A stretch of 64,000 nucleotides of DNA from an uncultured candidate division WPS-2 bacterium (GCA_937927945.1 CALEYW010000099.1:12975-76974); one strand, 5' to 3'; shown: positions 43,388 to 52,121, counted from the stretch's first letter. Program-made: numbers and translations. Notes: generated from the sequence alone by a model not told the origin.

Positions 43388-44981
43388 TCACAAAGCCACC
43401 GCCGCATGGCTTTGTTCGATGAAGATCAACCCGTCGAAGCGCGCGCGCACGTTCGTGCTCAGGTAGAACCCGTTGTCGGTCCGAGCGCTGTACAACGCAC
43501 CGATTTCCCGCTCGAGCGTTCCGCCGTCGAGCCAAGCGCGCAGCGAACTCGCCGGCAGCGCGTCGAGGTCGAGGAAGTAGCGTGCTCCCACCTCGCGCAA
43601 CAGCCCCTCGAGAGAGTCCGCCAGAGCCGGCGCGACGTCGCGCGGACCGACCCCTGCGCCACACTGGAACGCACGGATGCTGCCGCGATCGAACGCGAAG
43701 CCGAGACGGTAGTATTGCGTGCCGATGCGCGCATGCAGGTACGAACCCATCGTCGAGACGCCGCCCTGCGACATATCCGAGACGTGGTAATTGTGCGCCC
43801 ACAACGCGATCTTCGCGCCGCGATCGGCGGAGTCGGCAAGCCACCCGACATTTTCGGCCATGAAACGGTCGCGCTCGGCACCTGAGTTGGTCGAACGCTT
43901 CAGCGCGACGAACTGCTCGACGATCCGCGCATCATGGGCGATGTCGAGGTCGGGATGGAGCGCGGCGAGTTGCGCGGACGCGCCGGCAACCGACGCCGCG
44001 CAGCGGTCCCAATCCGCGGCGCTCGCGACCTCGCGCTTCGCGGCCGGCGGGATGCACGCATAATCGGCGGCGGTCGCCGCACCCTTGGAAGCATCGCGCC
44101 CGTTCGCAAAGGCCGTCACCGACGCGACCGCGACGCTCGGTTCCTGCACGTCGAAGCCTGCGAAGTGCAGCGTCGAATGCCTCCCCGCAGCGGCGTTGTA
44201 TGCGCGCATCCACTTCGCCAGCTCCAGCACTTCGCGCGTCTGCCACGTCCAGAAGTACATGGAGGCCAACGCGCGCTGGATCCCCCGCTCCCGTCGTGAC
44301 GTAACGCTTCATCTCGCGCGCTTCCGGTCGGTTGGCCTCGATCGCGAAGACGCTGAAGCCTTTCTTCTCCACCAGGTCGCGGAAGAGCCGATCCTTCATC
44401 GAGAAGAACTCGTTCGTTCCGTGACTGGCCTCCCCCAACCCGACGACACGCGCGTCGCCGACCGCGCGTTCGAACGGCGCAAGATCGCCGCGGACCGCGT
44501 CAGGATCGACCGCGGTCAGCGGTGCCTCCGCCGCACGCAGCGCCGCAAGCGCCGTCGCATCAGCCGGCACGTCGAGCACCACGGAGACGTTCGTCCAATC
44601 GTGCGTCCCCGTCAATCCGCGGCCCGGCATCATGTTGTCGAACATCATCGTCGGCCCATCGACCCGCAACCAGATACTGGCGTTCGTTTCGACCGCAACC
44701 GTCTTTACCGCGGCACTCAACCGAACGCGTTTACCCCGATACGCATCAAGCCGAATACGCCACCGGCTCGCCCCGAACGCGTCCTCGCCACCGCCGTTTC
44801 CCCGCAACGAAAGCGCCGCAGCTCCGCCATACGTCACCGTCGAATCGATCGCAACCACGTTCTCGCCGTTTGCAAAACCAAACGTATCGAACGGCTGCAC
44901 CGCCACCGGCACACCCAAAGCCGGTACGCCCGCCAATCCTAAAATCAAAACAGCCGCAACCACCCCAAAGAACAGCCGCAT
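43388..44981 (-). pseudogene. Frameshifted erythromycin-esterase-like exported protein
   Basis: Two overlapping frames together make one erythromycin esterase (EreA/B, succinoglycan-biosynthesis-type) homologue. The first starts at ATG 44981 with a GGAGG site, has a signal peptide, a ~130-residue beta-rich N-domain, then 'VVGLGEASHGTNEFFSMKDRLF' with the catalytic Glu/His and 'FAIEANRPEAREMKRYVTTGAG'. The second continues 'ASMYFWTWQTREVLELAKWMRAYN', 'FAGFDVQEP', 'WAHNYHV' to 43388. They join only with one base removed near the CCCCC run at 44282-44286; the total length (1594) is 3n+1, as expected for one extra base. It is either a pseudogene or a homopolymer sequencing error. The 5' part has more A/T at third positions than neighbours. 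Confidence 0.75.
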
Positions 44982-45077
44982 CACCCCTCCAAATGCAAAG
45001 TCGACCACGCCAAAGGACACCCAATCTACGCGCCCTGCCTAAGCCAAGTTCCGCCCTCCGCCAGCGCACCACCGAAA

Positions 45078-45228
45078 CACCCATCGTGCCGCATCGCGCC
45101 GCATCCATCGTGCTTGGGCGTCGCGCGCGGCGATGCTCGTTTTCGGGGCGTTTTCGACGCGCCGAAGCCAGGATGGCGAGAGGCACGTCGGAACCGAGCG
45201 AGCATCGCCGCGCGCGACGCCCAACCAC
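45078..45228. repeat. MITE-like element with perfect 26-bp inverted repeats
   Basis: Perfect 26-bp inverted repeats at 45114-45139 and 45199-45224 flank a 59-bp spacer with no coding potential. The edges are shared with a shorter relic at 43340-43386. No transposase is nearby and a target duplication is not clear. It fills the gap between the esterase-like gene and the DppC gene. Confidence 0.6.
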
Positions 45229-45246
45229 CATCCCTAAGAAGCGATG

Positions 45247-46173
45247 TTACCGCATGTTCGGATCGAGCGCATCGCGCAACCCGTCGCCGAGATAGTTGAT
45301 GGCGAGCACGGTGACAAAGATGCACAATCCAGGGAAGATCGCCACCCAAGGGGCGATCGTCATGTTCGACTGCGCGTTGGCGAGCATGTTCCCCCACGAC
45401 GCCGTAGGCGGCTGAATCCCAAAACCGAGGAACGACAGCGTCGACTCGAGGATGATGACGTTCGCCACCTCGAGCGTCGCCTGCACGATGATCGGCGCGA
45501 TCGCGTTCGGCAGCAAATGCCGGAAGATGATTCGCCCATCGCGGTTGCCCAGCGCACGCGCGGCCTCGGCGAACTCGCGTTCTCGCAGCGAGAGAAACGA
45601 TGCGCGCACGAGCCGCGCCACCGCCGGCCACGACAGTCCCCCGATGATCAGCACGATGACGCCGAAGTTGAGCGCCGCCTTGTTCGAGGTGCCGGCGACG
45701 ATCGCGGTGATGACCAGCAGCAGCGGCAGGAGTGGAATCGAGAGCACGACGTCGGTGATGCGCATCAGGGCGAAGTCGACCCAGCCGCCGTAGTACCCGG
45801 AGATCGCGCCGAGCACGGTGCCGATCGAGATTTCCATGATGACCGCGAACAGCGCGACCGTCAGCGAGATGCGCGCGCCGAAGATCAGACGCGCGAGTAG
45901 GTCGCGGCCGTTCTCGTCGGTGCCGAGCAGATGGCCGGCGATGCCCGGCGCAAGCGGGTAGCCCTGCCAGTGCGCCTGATCGATGAAGTTCGGGTCGGCC
46001 GGCGCGATCACGTTGGCGAGCGCGGCGATCAGACCCATCACGATGATCACGCCGGCGCCGGCCAGCGCGACCTTGTGACGGCGGAAGCGGCGCCAAACGG
46101 TATTGCGGGACGGCGCGACCTCGTCGTCGGCGGCGCCTGCGGCGGAAGGGTTCAGCGGAAGGCTGGCGGCCAT
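45247..46173 (-). CDS. Oligopeptide ABC transporter permease (DppC/OppC type)
   Basis: A 308-residue inner-membrane permease with six helices. A cytoplasmic N-terminal 'TVWRRFRRHKVALAGAGVIIVMG', the periplasmic 'HLLGTDENGRDLLARLIFGAR' and the ATPase-contact EAA loop 'EFAEAARALGNRDGRIIFRHLLPN' are typical of DppC. It starts one base after the DppB stop. No ATPase gene lies nearby. Confidence 0.92.
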   Translation of the reverse strand: MAASLPLNPSAAGAADDEVAPSRNTVWRRFRRHKVALAGAGVIIVMGLIAALANVIAPADPNFIDQAHWQGYPLAPGIAGHLLGTDENGRDLLARLIFGARISLTVALFAVIMEISIGTVLGAISGYYGGWVDFALMRITDVVLSIPLLPLLLVITAIVAGTSNKAALNFGVIVLIIGGLSWPAVARLVRASFLSLREREFAEAARALGNRDGRIIFRHLLPNAIAPIIVQATLEVANVIILESTLSFLGFGIQPPTASWGNMLANAQSNMTIAPWVAIFPGLCIFVTVLAINYLGDGLRDALDPNMR

Positions 46174-46174
46174 C

Positions 46175-47179
46175 TCAGCTGTACTTCACGCGCGGGTCGA
46201 GCCAGGCGTAACACACGTCGGCGAGCAGGTTGCAGAAGACGACCAGCGTCGAGACGAGCAGCATGTACCCCATCAGCAGCGCGAAGTCGAATTGTCCGAG
46301 CGCGTTGATGAACAGCCGCCCCATCCCGGGCCAGGCGAAGATCGTCTCGGTCACGACGGCGCCCGCGACGAGCCCCGGCAGCGTCAGCGCGATGATGGTG
46401 ACGAGCGGGATCAACGCGTTCTTGAGCCCGTGCTTGAGAATCACGGCGGTGCGCGAGACGCCCTTGGCGGCGGCGGTGCGCATGTAGTCGGTGCGGATCA
46501 CTTCGAGCATCGAACTGCGCATGAAGCGGCTGTACTGTGCGATGAACAGCAGCGAGAGCACGATCGTCGGCAGCACCAGGTGTCGCAAAGCGTCGAAGAA
46601 CGTGCACGGATCGCTCTCGCAGATCCCGGCCGACGGCAGCTGCAGCTTGTACCCGAAGCCGAGCGGAACGCCGTACACCGCGAAGAGCAGCTGCAGCATC
46701 AGCGCGAAGAAGAACACCGGCATCGACTGACCGAAGAAGGCGAAGGTCGTGATCACGTAGTCGACCCACGAGTATTGCTTGATCGCGCTGATGATCCCGA
46801 ACGCGACGCCGAGGACCACCGAGAAGACGAACGAGCAGCCCATCAGCTCGATGGTGGCGGGGAAGCGATCCCAAATCGCTTGCGCAACCGGTTCGGAGTT
46901 CGACTGCGACCAGCCGAAATCGCCGGTGACGACCCGTGCCAACCAGTGAAAGTACTGGATGAAGGGCGGCTGGTCGAGCCCGAGGTTGTGCTTGAGCCGA
47001 ATGATGTCGGCTTCGGTGATGTGCGGATTCTGCAGATATGGCGTGAGCGGACCGCCCGGCGCCGCCTGCAGGATCGAGAACAGGATCACCGAGACGAGCA
47101 GCAGGAGCGGGATGTTCTGCAGCGTTCGGCGGACGACGTACGTGAACAGGTGAGGGACCTCCCCGAGGAACGAACCCAC
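46175..47179 (-). CDS. Oligopeptide ABC transporter permease (DppB/OppB type)
   Basis: A 334-residue permease with the DppB start 'LFTYVVRRTLQNIPLLLLVSVILFSILQAAPGGP', the EAA-type loop 'DYMRTAAAKGVSRTAVILKHGLKNALIPLVT' and 'ETIFAWPGMGRLFINAL'. It starts at GTG 47179, 63 bp after the BKACE gene, and is tightly followed by DppC. Together they form the channel for peptide or related solutes. The binding protein may be one of the orphan SBPs in the window. Confidence 0.92.
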   Translation of the reverse strand: MGSFLGEVPHLFTYVVRRTLQNIPLLLLVSVILFSILQAAPGGPLTPYLQNPHITEADIIRLKHNLGLDQPPFIQYFHWLARVVTGDFGWSQSNSEPVAQAIWDRFPATIELMGCSFVFSVVLGVAFGIISAIKQYSWVDYVITTFAFFGQSMPVFFFALMLQLLFAVYGVPLGFGYKLQLPSAGICESDPCTFFDALRHLVLPTIVLSLLFIAQYSRFMRSSMLEVIRTDYMRTAAAKGVSRTAVILKHGLKNALIPLVTIIALTLPGLVAGAVVTETIFAWPGMGRLFINALGQFDFALLMGYMLLVSTLVVFCNLLADVCYAWLDPRVKYS

Positions 47180-47242
47180 GCCGGTTCCGGCCGGGTCCCG
47201 CGCTTTCCTCGAAACCCTAGCGGCCGGAGTGGCGGATCTCCG

Positions 47243-48067
47243 TCAAGCCGCCGAGGCGGAGCCGACCCGCAGGATCGCTCTCGCCTGCTCGGGCGTGGCG
47301 ATGGGACGGCCGAGTTCCGCGGCGACCCGGGCGACGCGGGCCACCAGCTCCTCATTGCGAGCCAAGCGGCCGCGGCTGTAGTAGAGGTTGTCCTCCAGCC
47401 CGACCCGGACGTGCCCGCCCATGGTGATCGCGACCGCCGCCAGGGCGAGCTGCTGCCGTCCGATCCCCGCGACCGACCAGGTGCACCCGGCAGGGAGCGC
47501 CCGCACGCAGTCGACCAAGTTCTCGACCGACGCCTCGAGCGCGCCGGGGACGCCGAGGACGAAATCCACGTGGGCCGGCAAGCGGATCGCGCCTTCGGCC
47601 GCCAGCCGCTTCGCGTTGGCGAGGTGGCCGAGGTCGAAGATCTCGAGCTCCGGCGTCACGCCGTAGCGGTCGAGCGCCGCCGCGATCCCGCGCATGATCG
47701 GAAAGCTGTTCTCGAAGATGTCGTCGCCGAAGTTGACCGAGCCGCAGCTCAGCGTCGCCATCTCGGGGCGCAGCTGCAGCGGCGCCGCGCGCTCTTCCGG
47801 CGTCATACCGATCGCGCCGCCGGTCGAGAACTGCACGATCAGGTCGCTCGAGGCGCGGATCGCGTCATAGGCGGCCCGGAAGCGCTCGACGTCGTGGGTA
47901 TTCGTGCCGTCGTCGTTGCGGCAGTGCACGTGCACGATGCTGGCTCCGGCCTCGCGAACCGCTCGCGCGGTCTCGCCGAGCTGCGCGGGGGTCACCGGCA
48001 GATAGGGCGTTTGATCGGGCATGACCTCGCCCCCGACCGGGGCGACCGTGACGATGAGCGGATCCAC
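47243..48067 (-). CDS. Beta-keto acid cleavage enzyme (BKACE, DUF849)
   Basis: A 274-residue TIM-barrel enzyme of the BKACE family, which cleaves beta-keto acids with acetyl-CoA. Zinc ligands His46 and His48 are in 'SIVHVHCRNDDG' and Glu225 in 'VRVGLEDNLYY'. The founding member, Kce, acts on 3-keto-5-aminohexanoate in lysine fermentation; other members use different keto acids and I cannot assign the substrate. KamB/KamC-like genes 11 kb away make a lysine/ornithine link worth considering. Starts at GTG 48067, 30 bp after the export-cluster gene. Confidence 0.88.
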   Translation of the reverse strand: MDPLIVTVAPVGGEVMPDQTPYLPVTPAQLGETARAVREAGASIVHVHCRNDDGTNTHDVERFRAAYDAIRASSDLIVQFSTGGAIGMTPEERAAPLQLRPEMATLSCGSVNFGDDIFENSFPIMRGIAAALDRYGVTPELEIFDLGHLANAKRLAAEGAIRLPAHVDFVLGVPGALEASVENLVDCVRALPAGCTWSVAGIGRQQLALAAVAITMGGHVRVGLEDNLYYSRGRLARNEELVARVARVAAELGRPIATPEQARAILRVGSASAA

Positions 48068-48097
48068 GCCCTCACCGTTCGCGCCCGGGGCGCGAAT

Positions 48098-50251
48098 CTA
48101 TTGCCCGCTGCTGGGGAAGGTGACCCGCTCGACCTTGCGTGCCGGCCCGAGCTTCACGGTGATCGCGCCGCCCTCACCGACCAGAACCGCGGCGACCGGC
48201 GCGAGGCCGGACGGTGCCGTTTCGTCGTCGACACGGACGGCTGCGTTCGGCGCGATCGCTGTAACCGGGAACTGGAAGGCGCCTTGCGCGTCGGCCGTCG
48301 TCACGGTCCCGCCGGGTTCGAGGACGAGCGAGACGCCCGACAAGCTGAGGTCGCGCGGGATCAGCGAGGCCGGAGCCTCGATGAGGATGCGGCCCGAGAC
48401 CGCGCGCAGCGGCCACAGCGGGAGCGCGGCCTCGCGGGTCGCCGCAGTGTCGACCGCCGTGTCGGGCGAGCCCAGCGTTCCGTCGGCGGTCTCGAGTCGC
48501 ACGAAGTGCGCGCCCGGGACGAGGTCGACCCGCACGCCGGTGGCGTCGCCGTCTTTGGTGCGGAAACCGTCGACGTACAGCACGACCGCCTGCGGCGACC
48601 CGCCCTCGGCGCGCACGATGAGCGGGACGGTGACGATCCGGGCGCTGCGGTGCGGCGGTGCGAAGCCGGCGACCAGCGTGATTCGGATGACCGGCCGCGC
48701 CGAGCCCTGTGGAGAGATCGTCGCCTCGAGGTCGAGTCCGCGCACGAGCGGCGCGGCGACGCCCACCACCGGCACCGCCCACGACGTCATCCCGATGCGT
48801 CCGGCGTCGACGCCGGCCAGCAGATCGAGTCCGTGCCCGACCCGCCGGGAGACCAAGGTGACGTCGCGGTTGTTCTGCGTGTCCCCGTTCGCGTTGAGCT
48901 CGAGCACGAGGCCGCGCACGCTGCCGGCGGCGCGCAATCCGAATTCCATCTGGCCGAGCGATCGGGAGAGCGAGAACTGCGCGTTCGCCGGGCCTCCGGC
49001 GTACGACGCCGAGACGCCGACGTAGCTGCGCGCAACGGTGATCGCACCGCCCAGATGCGAACCGTGCGCGACGAACCCGGCGAACGGTGACGACGGCGTT
49101 CCGTGTCCGCCCGAAAAGCCCAGCCGGGCGGTGAGGGCACGCGACATGTCGTACGCGCCATCGGCGATCAGCGGCGCATCGCCCGGCTGCAGCGGGAATC
49201 CGCCGCTTGCCGCGGTCGCCGTCAGCTCGCCGTAGAAGCGGCCGCGGGTGCGTGCGTACGCGCCGACCCCGGCGCCCTTCGTGCCGGCGAAAGCCTCTTC
49301 GCGCAGCAGCCCCCAACTGGTGGTGCGCGAAACGCGGCGTCCGGCGATCACTTGATCGAAGCCGCCGCCCGGTGCGCGCAGCATCTCGATGAAGTCGGTG
49401 CGCGCTCCGCGCGCCGCGGAGAATGCGGTGACCGTGCGGCCGTCGCGCGAACGCCGTCCGGCGACGAAGCCGTACGGGCCGGATCGCAGCTCGGCGCCGA
49501 TCAATCCCGGATCGCGAAACACCGAGCCGATCAGCGGATCGCTCGTATCGCCGACGGTCAGGTTCCGGTCGACCGTCCCGATCGTGACGGAGCCGGTCGT
49601 CGGTGCGCCGTCGTCCGTAACGGCGAGACCGCTGCGAATCGACCCGACGGTCTGCAGCGCCACGCCGACGGTACGATTCGGCCCGTTTTGGATCAGCGTC
49701 ACCTCGACGCGGTCACCACCTTGAAATCCGCGCACGAGCGGCGTCGGCGAGGGCGACGGGGTCGCCACGATCTTCTTCGCCGGCGGCTTCTTCTGCTCGG
49801 CGACGATCACGCCGGGATCGATCGTCGTGGTCGACACCGCCAACCGGCGTCCTTGCACCGTGGCCCGAACGTCGAAGAGGGCCGGCAGATCGTCGGTCGC
49901 GACGAACAACCGGCGATCGAGTTCGAGCGGCGCATGGAGCAGGGTCAACGCGACGCTGCCGCGTTCGGTCACCTGCACCGAACCCGGCAGCAGGAGAAAC
50001 GAGCGGCCGTCGCCGCGCAGCCGCCAGCCGCCCTCGCTGCGATCGAGCGTCCATCCGAGCGCCGCCGACAGCGGCAGCAACGGCACAGCCAAGATCGCCC
50101 CCTGACGCTGTGCTCGAACCGTCCCCGCGGCGCGGCCGTCGAGGACGAAGGCCAGCGGAACGGTTGCCGCGGCGGCGTTGGTGGCGACCAGTGACCCGAC
50201 GGTGAGTGTGCCCAGCGCGAGCGCCACCAGGGCCGCGAGGGCGCGCCTCAA
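48098..50251 (-). CDS. Putative outer-membrane usher-like protein of the chaperone/pilin cluster
   Basis: A 717-residue exported protein from TTG 50251 (TTGA overlap with the subunit gene stop; the longer frame is noise). Residues 1-31 are a signal peptide. Residues ~33-140 resemble stalk / Cu-amine-oxidase-N domains ('VPLLPLSAALGWTLDRSEGGWRL', 'DDLPALFDVRATVQGRRL'), followed by a Lys/Pro/Ser linker. Residues ~170-520 are Gly-rich alternating strands like a beta-barrel, and ~530-717 are two beta-sandwich-like parts ('LEPGGTVTTADAQGAFQFPV'). I see no standard PapC/FimD usher sequence. Its place, after two subunits and a PapD-like chaperone, makes an usher-like pore or anchor the best guess. 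Confidence 0.7.
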   Translation of the reverse strand: MRRALAALVALALGTLTVGSLVATNAAAATVPLAFVLDGRAAGTVRAQRQGAILAVPLLPLSAALGWTLDRSEGGWRLRGDGRSFLLLPGSVQVTERGSVALTLLHAPLELDRRLFVATDDLPALFDVRATVQGRRLAVSTTTIDPGVIVAEQKKPPAKKIVATPSPSPTPLVRGFQGGDRVEVTLIQNGPNRTVGVALQTVGSIRSGLAVTDDGAPTTGSVTIGTVDRNLTVGDTSDPLIGSVFRDPGLIGAELRSGPYGFVAGRRSRDGRTVTAFSAARGARTDFIEMLRAPGGGFDQVIAGRRVSRTTSWGLLREEAFAGTKGAGVGAYARTRGRFYGELTATAASGGFPLQPGDAPLIADGAYDMSRALTARLGFSGGHGTPSSPFAGFVAHGSHLGGAITVARSYVGVSASYAGGPANAQFSLSRSLGQMEFGLRAAGSVRGLVLELNANGDTQNNRDVTLVSRRVGHGLDLLAGVDAGRIGMTSWAVPVVGVAAPLVRGLDLEATISPQGSARPVIRITLVAGFAPPHRSARIVTVPLIVRAEGGSPQAVVLYVDGFRTKDGDATGVRVDLVPGAHFVRLETADGTLGSPDTAVDTAATREAALPLWPLRAVSGRILIEAPASLIPRDLSLSGVSLVLEPGGTVTTADAQGAFQFPVTAIAPNAAVRVDDETAPSGLAPVAAVLVGEGGAITVKLGPARKVERVTFPSSGQ

Positions 50252-50757
50252 AAAGCAGTGCCCGCCAGCGAGAAGCCGGGCGTGGCACTCCAGACGTCGC
50301 CGATCACGGTGCGCGCATCCATCGTGAACGTGACCCTCAGCGTCGTCGTCTTGTTGTTGACCTGGGCGCCCAGCGTCGCGCACGCCGCCGATGGTCCGCC
50401 CGGGACGAGCGTCGCGCTGCCGCCGTTGAGCCATCCCGAGCCCCCGGTGTCGACGCACGTCACGGTGATGAGCGCCAAATTGAGCGTCGCGCCGCCGGCG
50501 CCGGTCGGATTGGCCGGGCTGTCGATCCAGATGCTACCGCCGCCGCCGTTCTTCGTCGTCACCCTGATGGACGCCGTAAGCGGCGCGCCGGCGGCGAGCG
50601 CCGTCGAGGTGTTGTCGCCCGAGGTGAACTTCACCGCACCGCCGCCGGTCACAGTGAGCGTGATCGAAGCGGGACCTGCGAATGCCGGCCGTGCGGGCAC
50701 CATCGCGGCGACCATGACCACGAACCCAACGACTGTGAACCACGCTGCGCGCTTCAT
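50248..50757 (-). CDS. Secreted pilin-like subunit 2
   Basis: A 169-residue exported protein with a signal peptide ending 'ARPAFAG'. The mature ~142 residues are beta-rich with two cysteines ('ITVTCVDTG' and 'SAACATLG') likely to pair. It is a paralogue of the subunit at 51552: both have 'GGAT' before the first Cys, a Gly-rich mid part ('SIWIDSPANPTGAGGAT' versus 'IISVASPAGPLTGSGGAT') and the same end pattern (Ile-x-Asp-x-[WY]-x-[AS]...Gly-Phe-Ser). Family unknown to me; DUF4402 and spore-coat-U subunits are similar in size and style. ATG is one base after the chaperone stop. Confidence 0.75.
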   Translation of the reverse strand: MKRAAWFTVVGFVVMVAAMVPARPAFAGPASITLTVTGGGAVKFTSGDNTSTALAAGAPLTASIRVTTKNGGGGSIWIDSPANPTGAGGATLNLALITVTCVDTGGSGWLNGGSATLVPGGPSAACATLGAQVNNKTTTLRVTFTMDARTVIGDVWSATPGFSLAGTAF

Positions 50758-50758
50758 C

Positions 50759-51547
50759 TCAATGGATCCGGAAGTCCGTCGATCCGGTGAGGATCACGTC
50801 GGTTCCGTAGTCGAAGCTCAGCTCAGCGCGGTATTCGCCGGGTGGAAGATTCTTGATCTCCTCGTTCACCACGCGCAGCGCGCCGGGGAAAATCGTCGGC
50901 GTTGCAAGATCGCGGTCTTGGATGACGCGGCCGCCTTGCTCGATGAGCAGCCGAGCGGAGACCCGCGCGTACGCGTCTCCGTCGTTCTGCAGGCGAGCGC
51001 TCAGCACGCCACCGCTGGAACCGGATTGCGTCACCCGCATCGCCTTGAGCGCGAGATGGGCCTTGGGCGCGCCGACGGTTTCATAAACGAAGACGGTGCC
51101 GGCCGGGCCGACGCCGGACTTGGCGACGCTCGCGCCGCGAACCAGAAAACCGCCCCAGTAGACCGTCGGGACGGTCGAAAACGAAACGGGCAGGCGCATG
51201 CTCAATGGAAACTCGCGCGACTGACCGGGGGCGAGGACGAACTGGTAGGCGGGCACGGACAGATACCGAGTGATGCTGTGGGCGTTGGCGAGGTCCGTTC
51301 GGCGAAATTGGAGCGAACCGTCCGTCGTGACGGTCCAATCGATCGGCTCGATGGAGACCTTCTCGGCTTCGGTGCCGCCGTTGGTGACTTTGACCGCGAA
51401 CGCGCCGCTGGACCCGGGGGAGACGTGCAGCTCCTGGACCAGCGGTTCGACGGTCAGCGAAAGGCCGGCGCGCGCGGGCTGGGCGACGCCGAACACGGCC
51501 GCGGCGGTGAAGAGGACCGCCGCGAGCCGCACACCCGAAGGGATCAC
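50759..51547 (-). CDS. PapD-like periplasmic pilus chaperone
   Basis: A 262-residue exported protein (GTG 51547, signal peptide ending 'QPARAG'). It has the two-Ig-domain layout of PapD/FimC chaperones: first domain 'LSLTVEPLVQELHVSPGSSGAFAVKVTNGGTEAEKVSIE' with later 'LAPGQSREFPLSMRLPV', second domain ending 'LPPGEYRAELSFDYG'. The usual 'SRI/PxxR' features are altered, so it is a divergent member. It probably caps the two pilin-like subunits by donor-strand complementation in the periplasm. Lies four bases after the first subunit gene. Confidence 0.8.
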   Translation of the reverse strand: MIPSGVRLAAVLFTAAAVFGVAQPARAGLSLTVEPLVQELHVSPGSSGAFAVKVTNGGTEAEKVSIEPIDWTVTTDGSLQFRRTDLANAHSITRYLSVPAYQFVLAPGQSREFPLSMRLPVSFSTVPTVYWGGFLVRGASVAKSGVGPAGTVFVYETVGAPKAHLALKAMRVTQSGSSGGVLSARLQNDGDAYARVSARLLIEQGGRVIQDRDLATPTIFPGALRVVNEEIKNLPPGEYRAELSFDYGTDVILTGSTDFRIH

Positions 51548-51551
51548 CTGC

Positions 51552-52121
51552 TTAGGTTGCGCTGGCAGTGATCGAGAATCCGCTCAGGGCGGCGTAGGTG
51601 TCGGCGATGATCGAGGTGTCGTCGAGGAACAGCGAGAGCAGCAGGCCCACGGCGAGCGTCGAACCCGTTCCGCCCTGGTTGTACTTGGCGCACTGGACGC
51701 TGGCGCTCGGGACGAGGGCCAGTTGGCTGGCGAGGCCCGTCGGGACGGCGTTGATGCCGGCGTTGGACGTGCCGACCGCGCAGGTTGCTTGCAGCGACGC
51801 GATCGCGATCGTCGCACCGCCCGAGCCGGTGAGCGGACCCGCCGGTGAGGCGACGCTGATGATGCCGGTGCCGGCCTTGCTGGTGCGGATGAAGCCGGTG
51901 ATGTTGCCGCCGGCCGGAATCGCCGCGTTCTCGTTCGCCGGGAGGTGGCCGTCGGTGTTGTCGTTGCTGGTGAACGTGTACGCCGACGTCGCGGTGCTCA
52001 CGGTGGCGATCGTGTTCACCGTCGCGGCAACGGTGAACGTGCTCGCGGCGAACGAGGGGGCGGCGGAGAACGCGACGGCGCCGCTGATGGTGAGGGCGGC
52101 GAGAGCGGACTTGCGAAACAC
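51552..52121 (-). CDS. Secreted pilin-like subunit 1
   Basis: A 189-residue exported protein. The GTG at 52121 has an AAGGA site seven bases upstream, better than the upstream start at 52157. Signal peptide 1-26 ends 'SFAAS'. The mature part is Thr/Ser/Ala-rich beta sequence ('FTVAATVNTIATVSTATSAYTF'), with two Cys ('LQATCAVGT', 'SVQCAKYN') and C-terminal 'SIIADTYAALSGFSITASAT', matching subunit 2. Lacks Arg/Lys almost entirely after the signal, typical for fibre subunits. First gene of the four-gene cluster. Confidence 0.75.
   Translation of the reverse strand: MFRKSALAALTISGAVAFSAAPSFAASTFTVAATVNTIATVSTATSAYTFTSNDNTDGHLPANENAAIPAGGNITGFIRTSKAGTGIISVASPAGPLTGSGGATIAIASLQATCAVGTSNAGINAVPTGLASQLALVPSASVQCAKYNQGGTGSTLAVGLLLSLFLDDTSIIADTYAALSGFSITASAT

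Noticed and set aside
43340..45228. CRISPR or integron attachment array
   Set aside because: Only two related copies, not regularly spaced, with no cas or integrase gene.
45039..45299. Two small opposing frames both beginning Met-Gly-Val-Ala-Arg-Gly-Asp-Ala-Arg
   Set aside because: They mirror each other because they read the two arms of the perfect inverted repeat; not genes.
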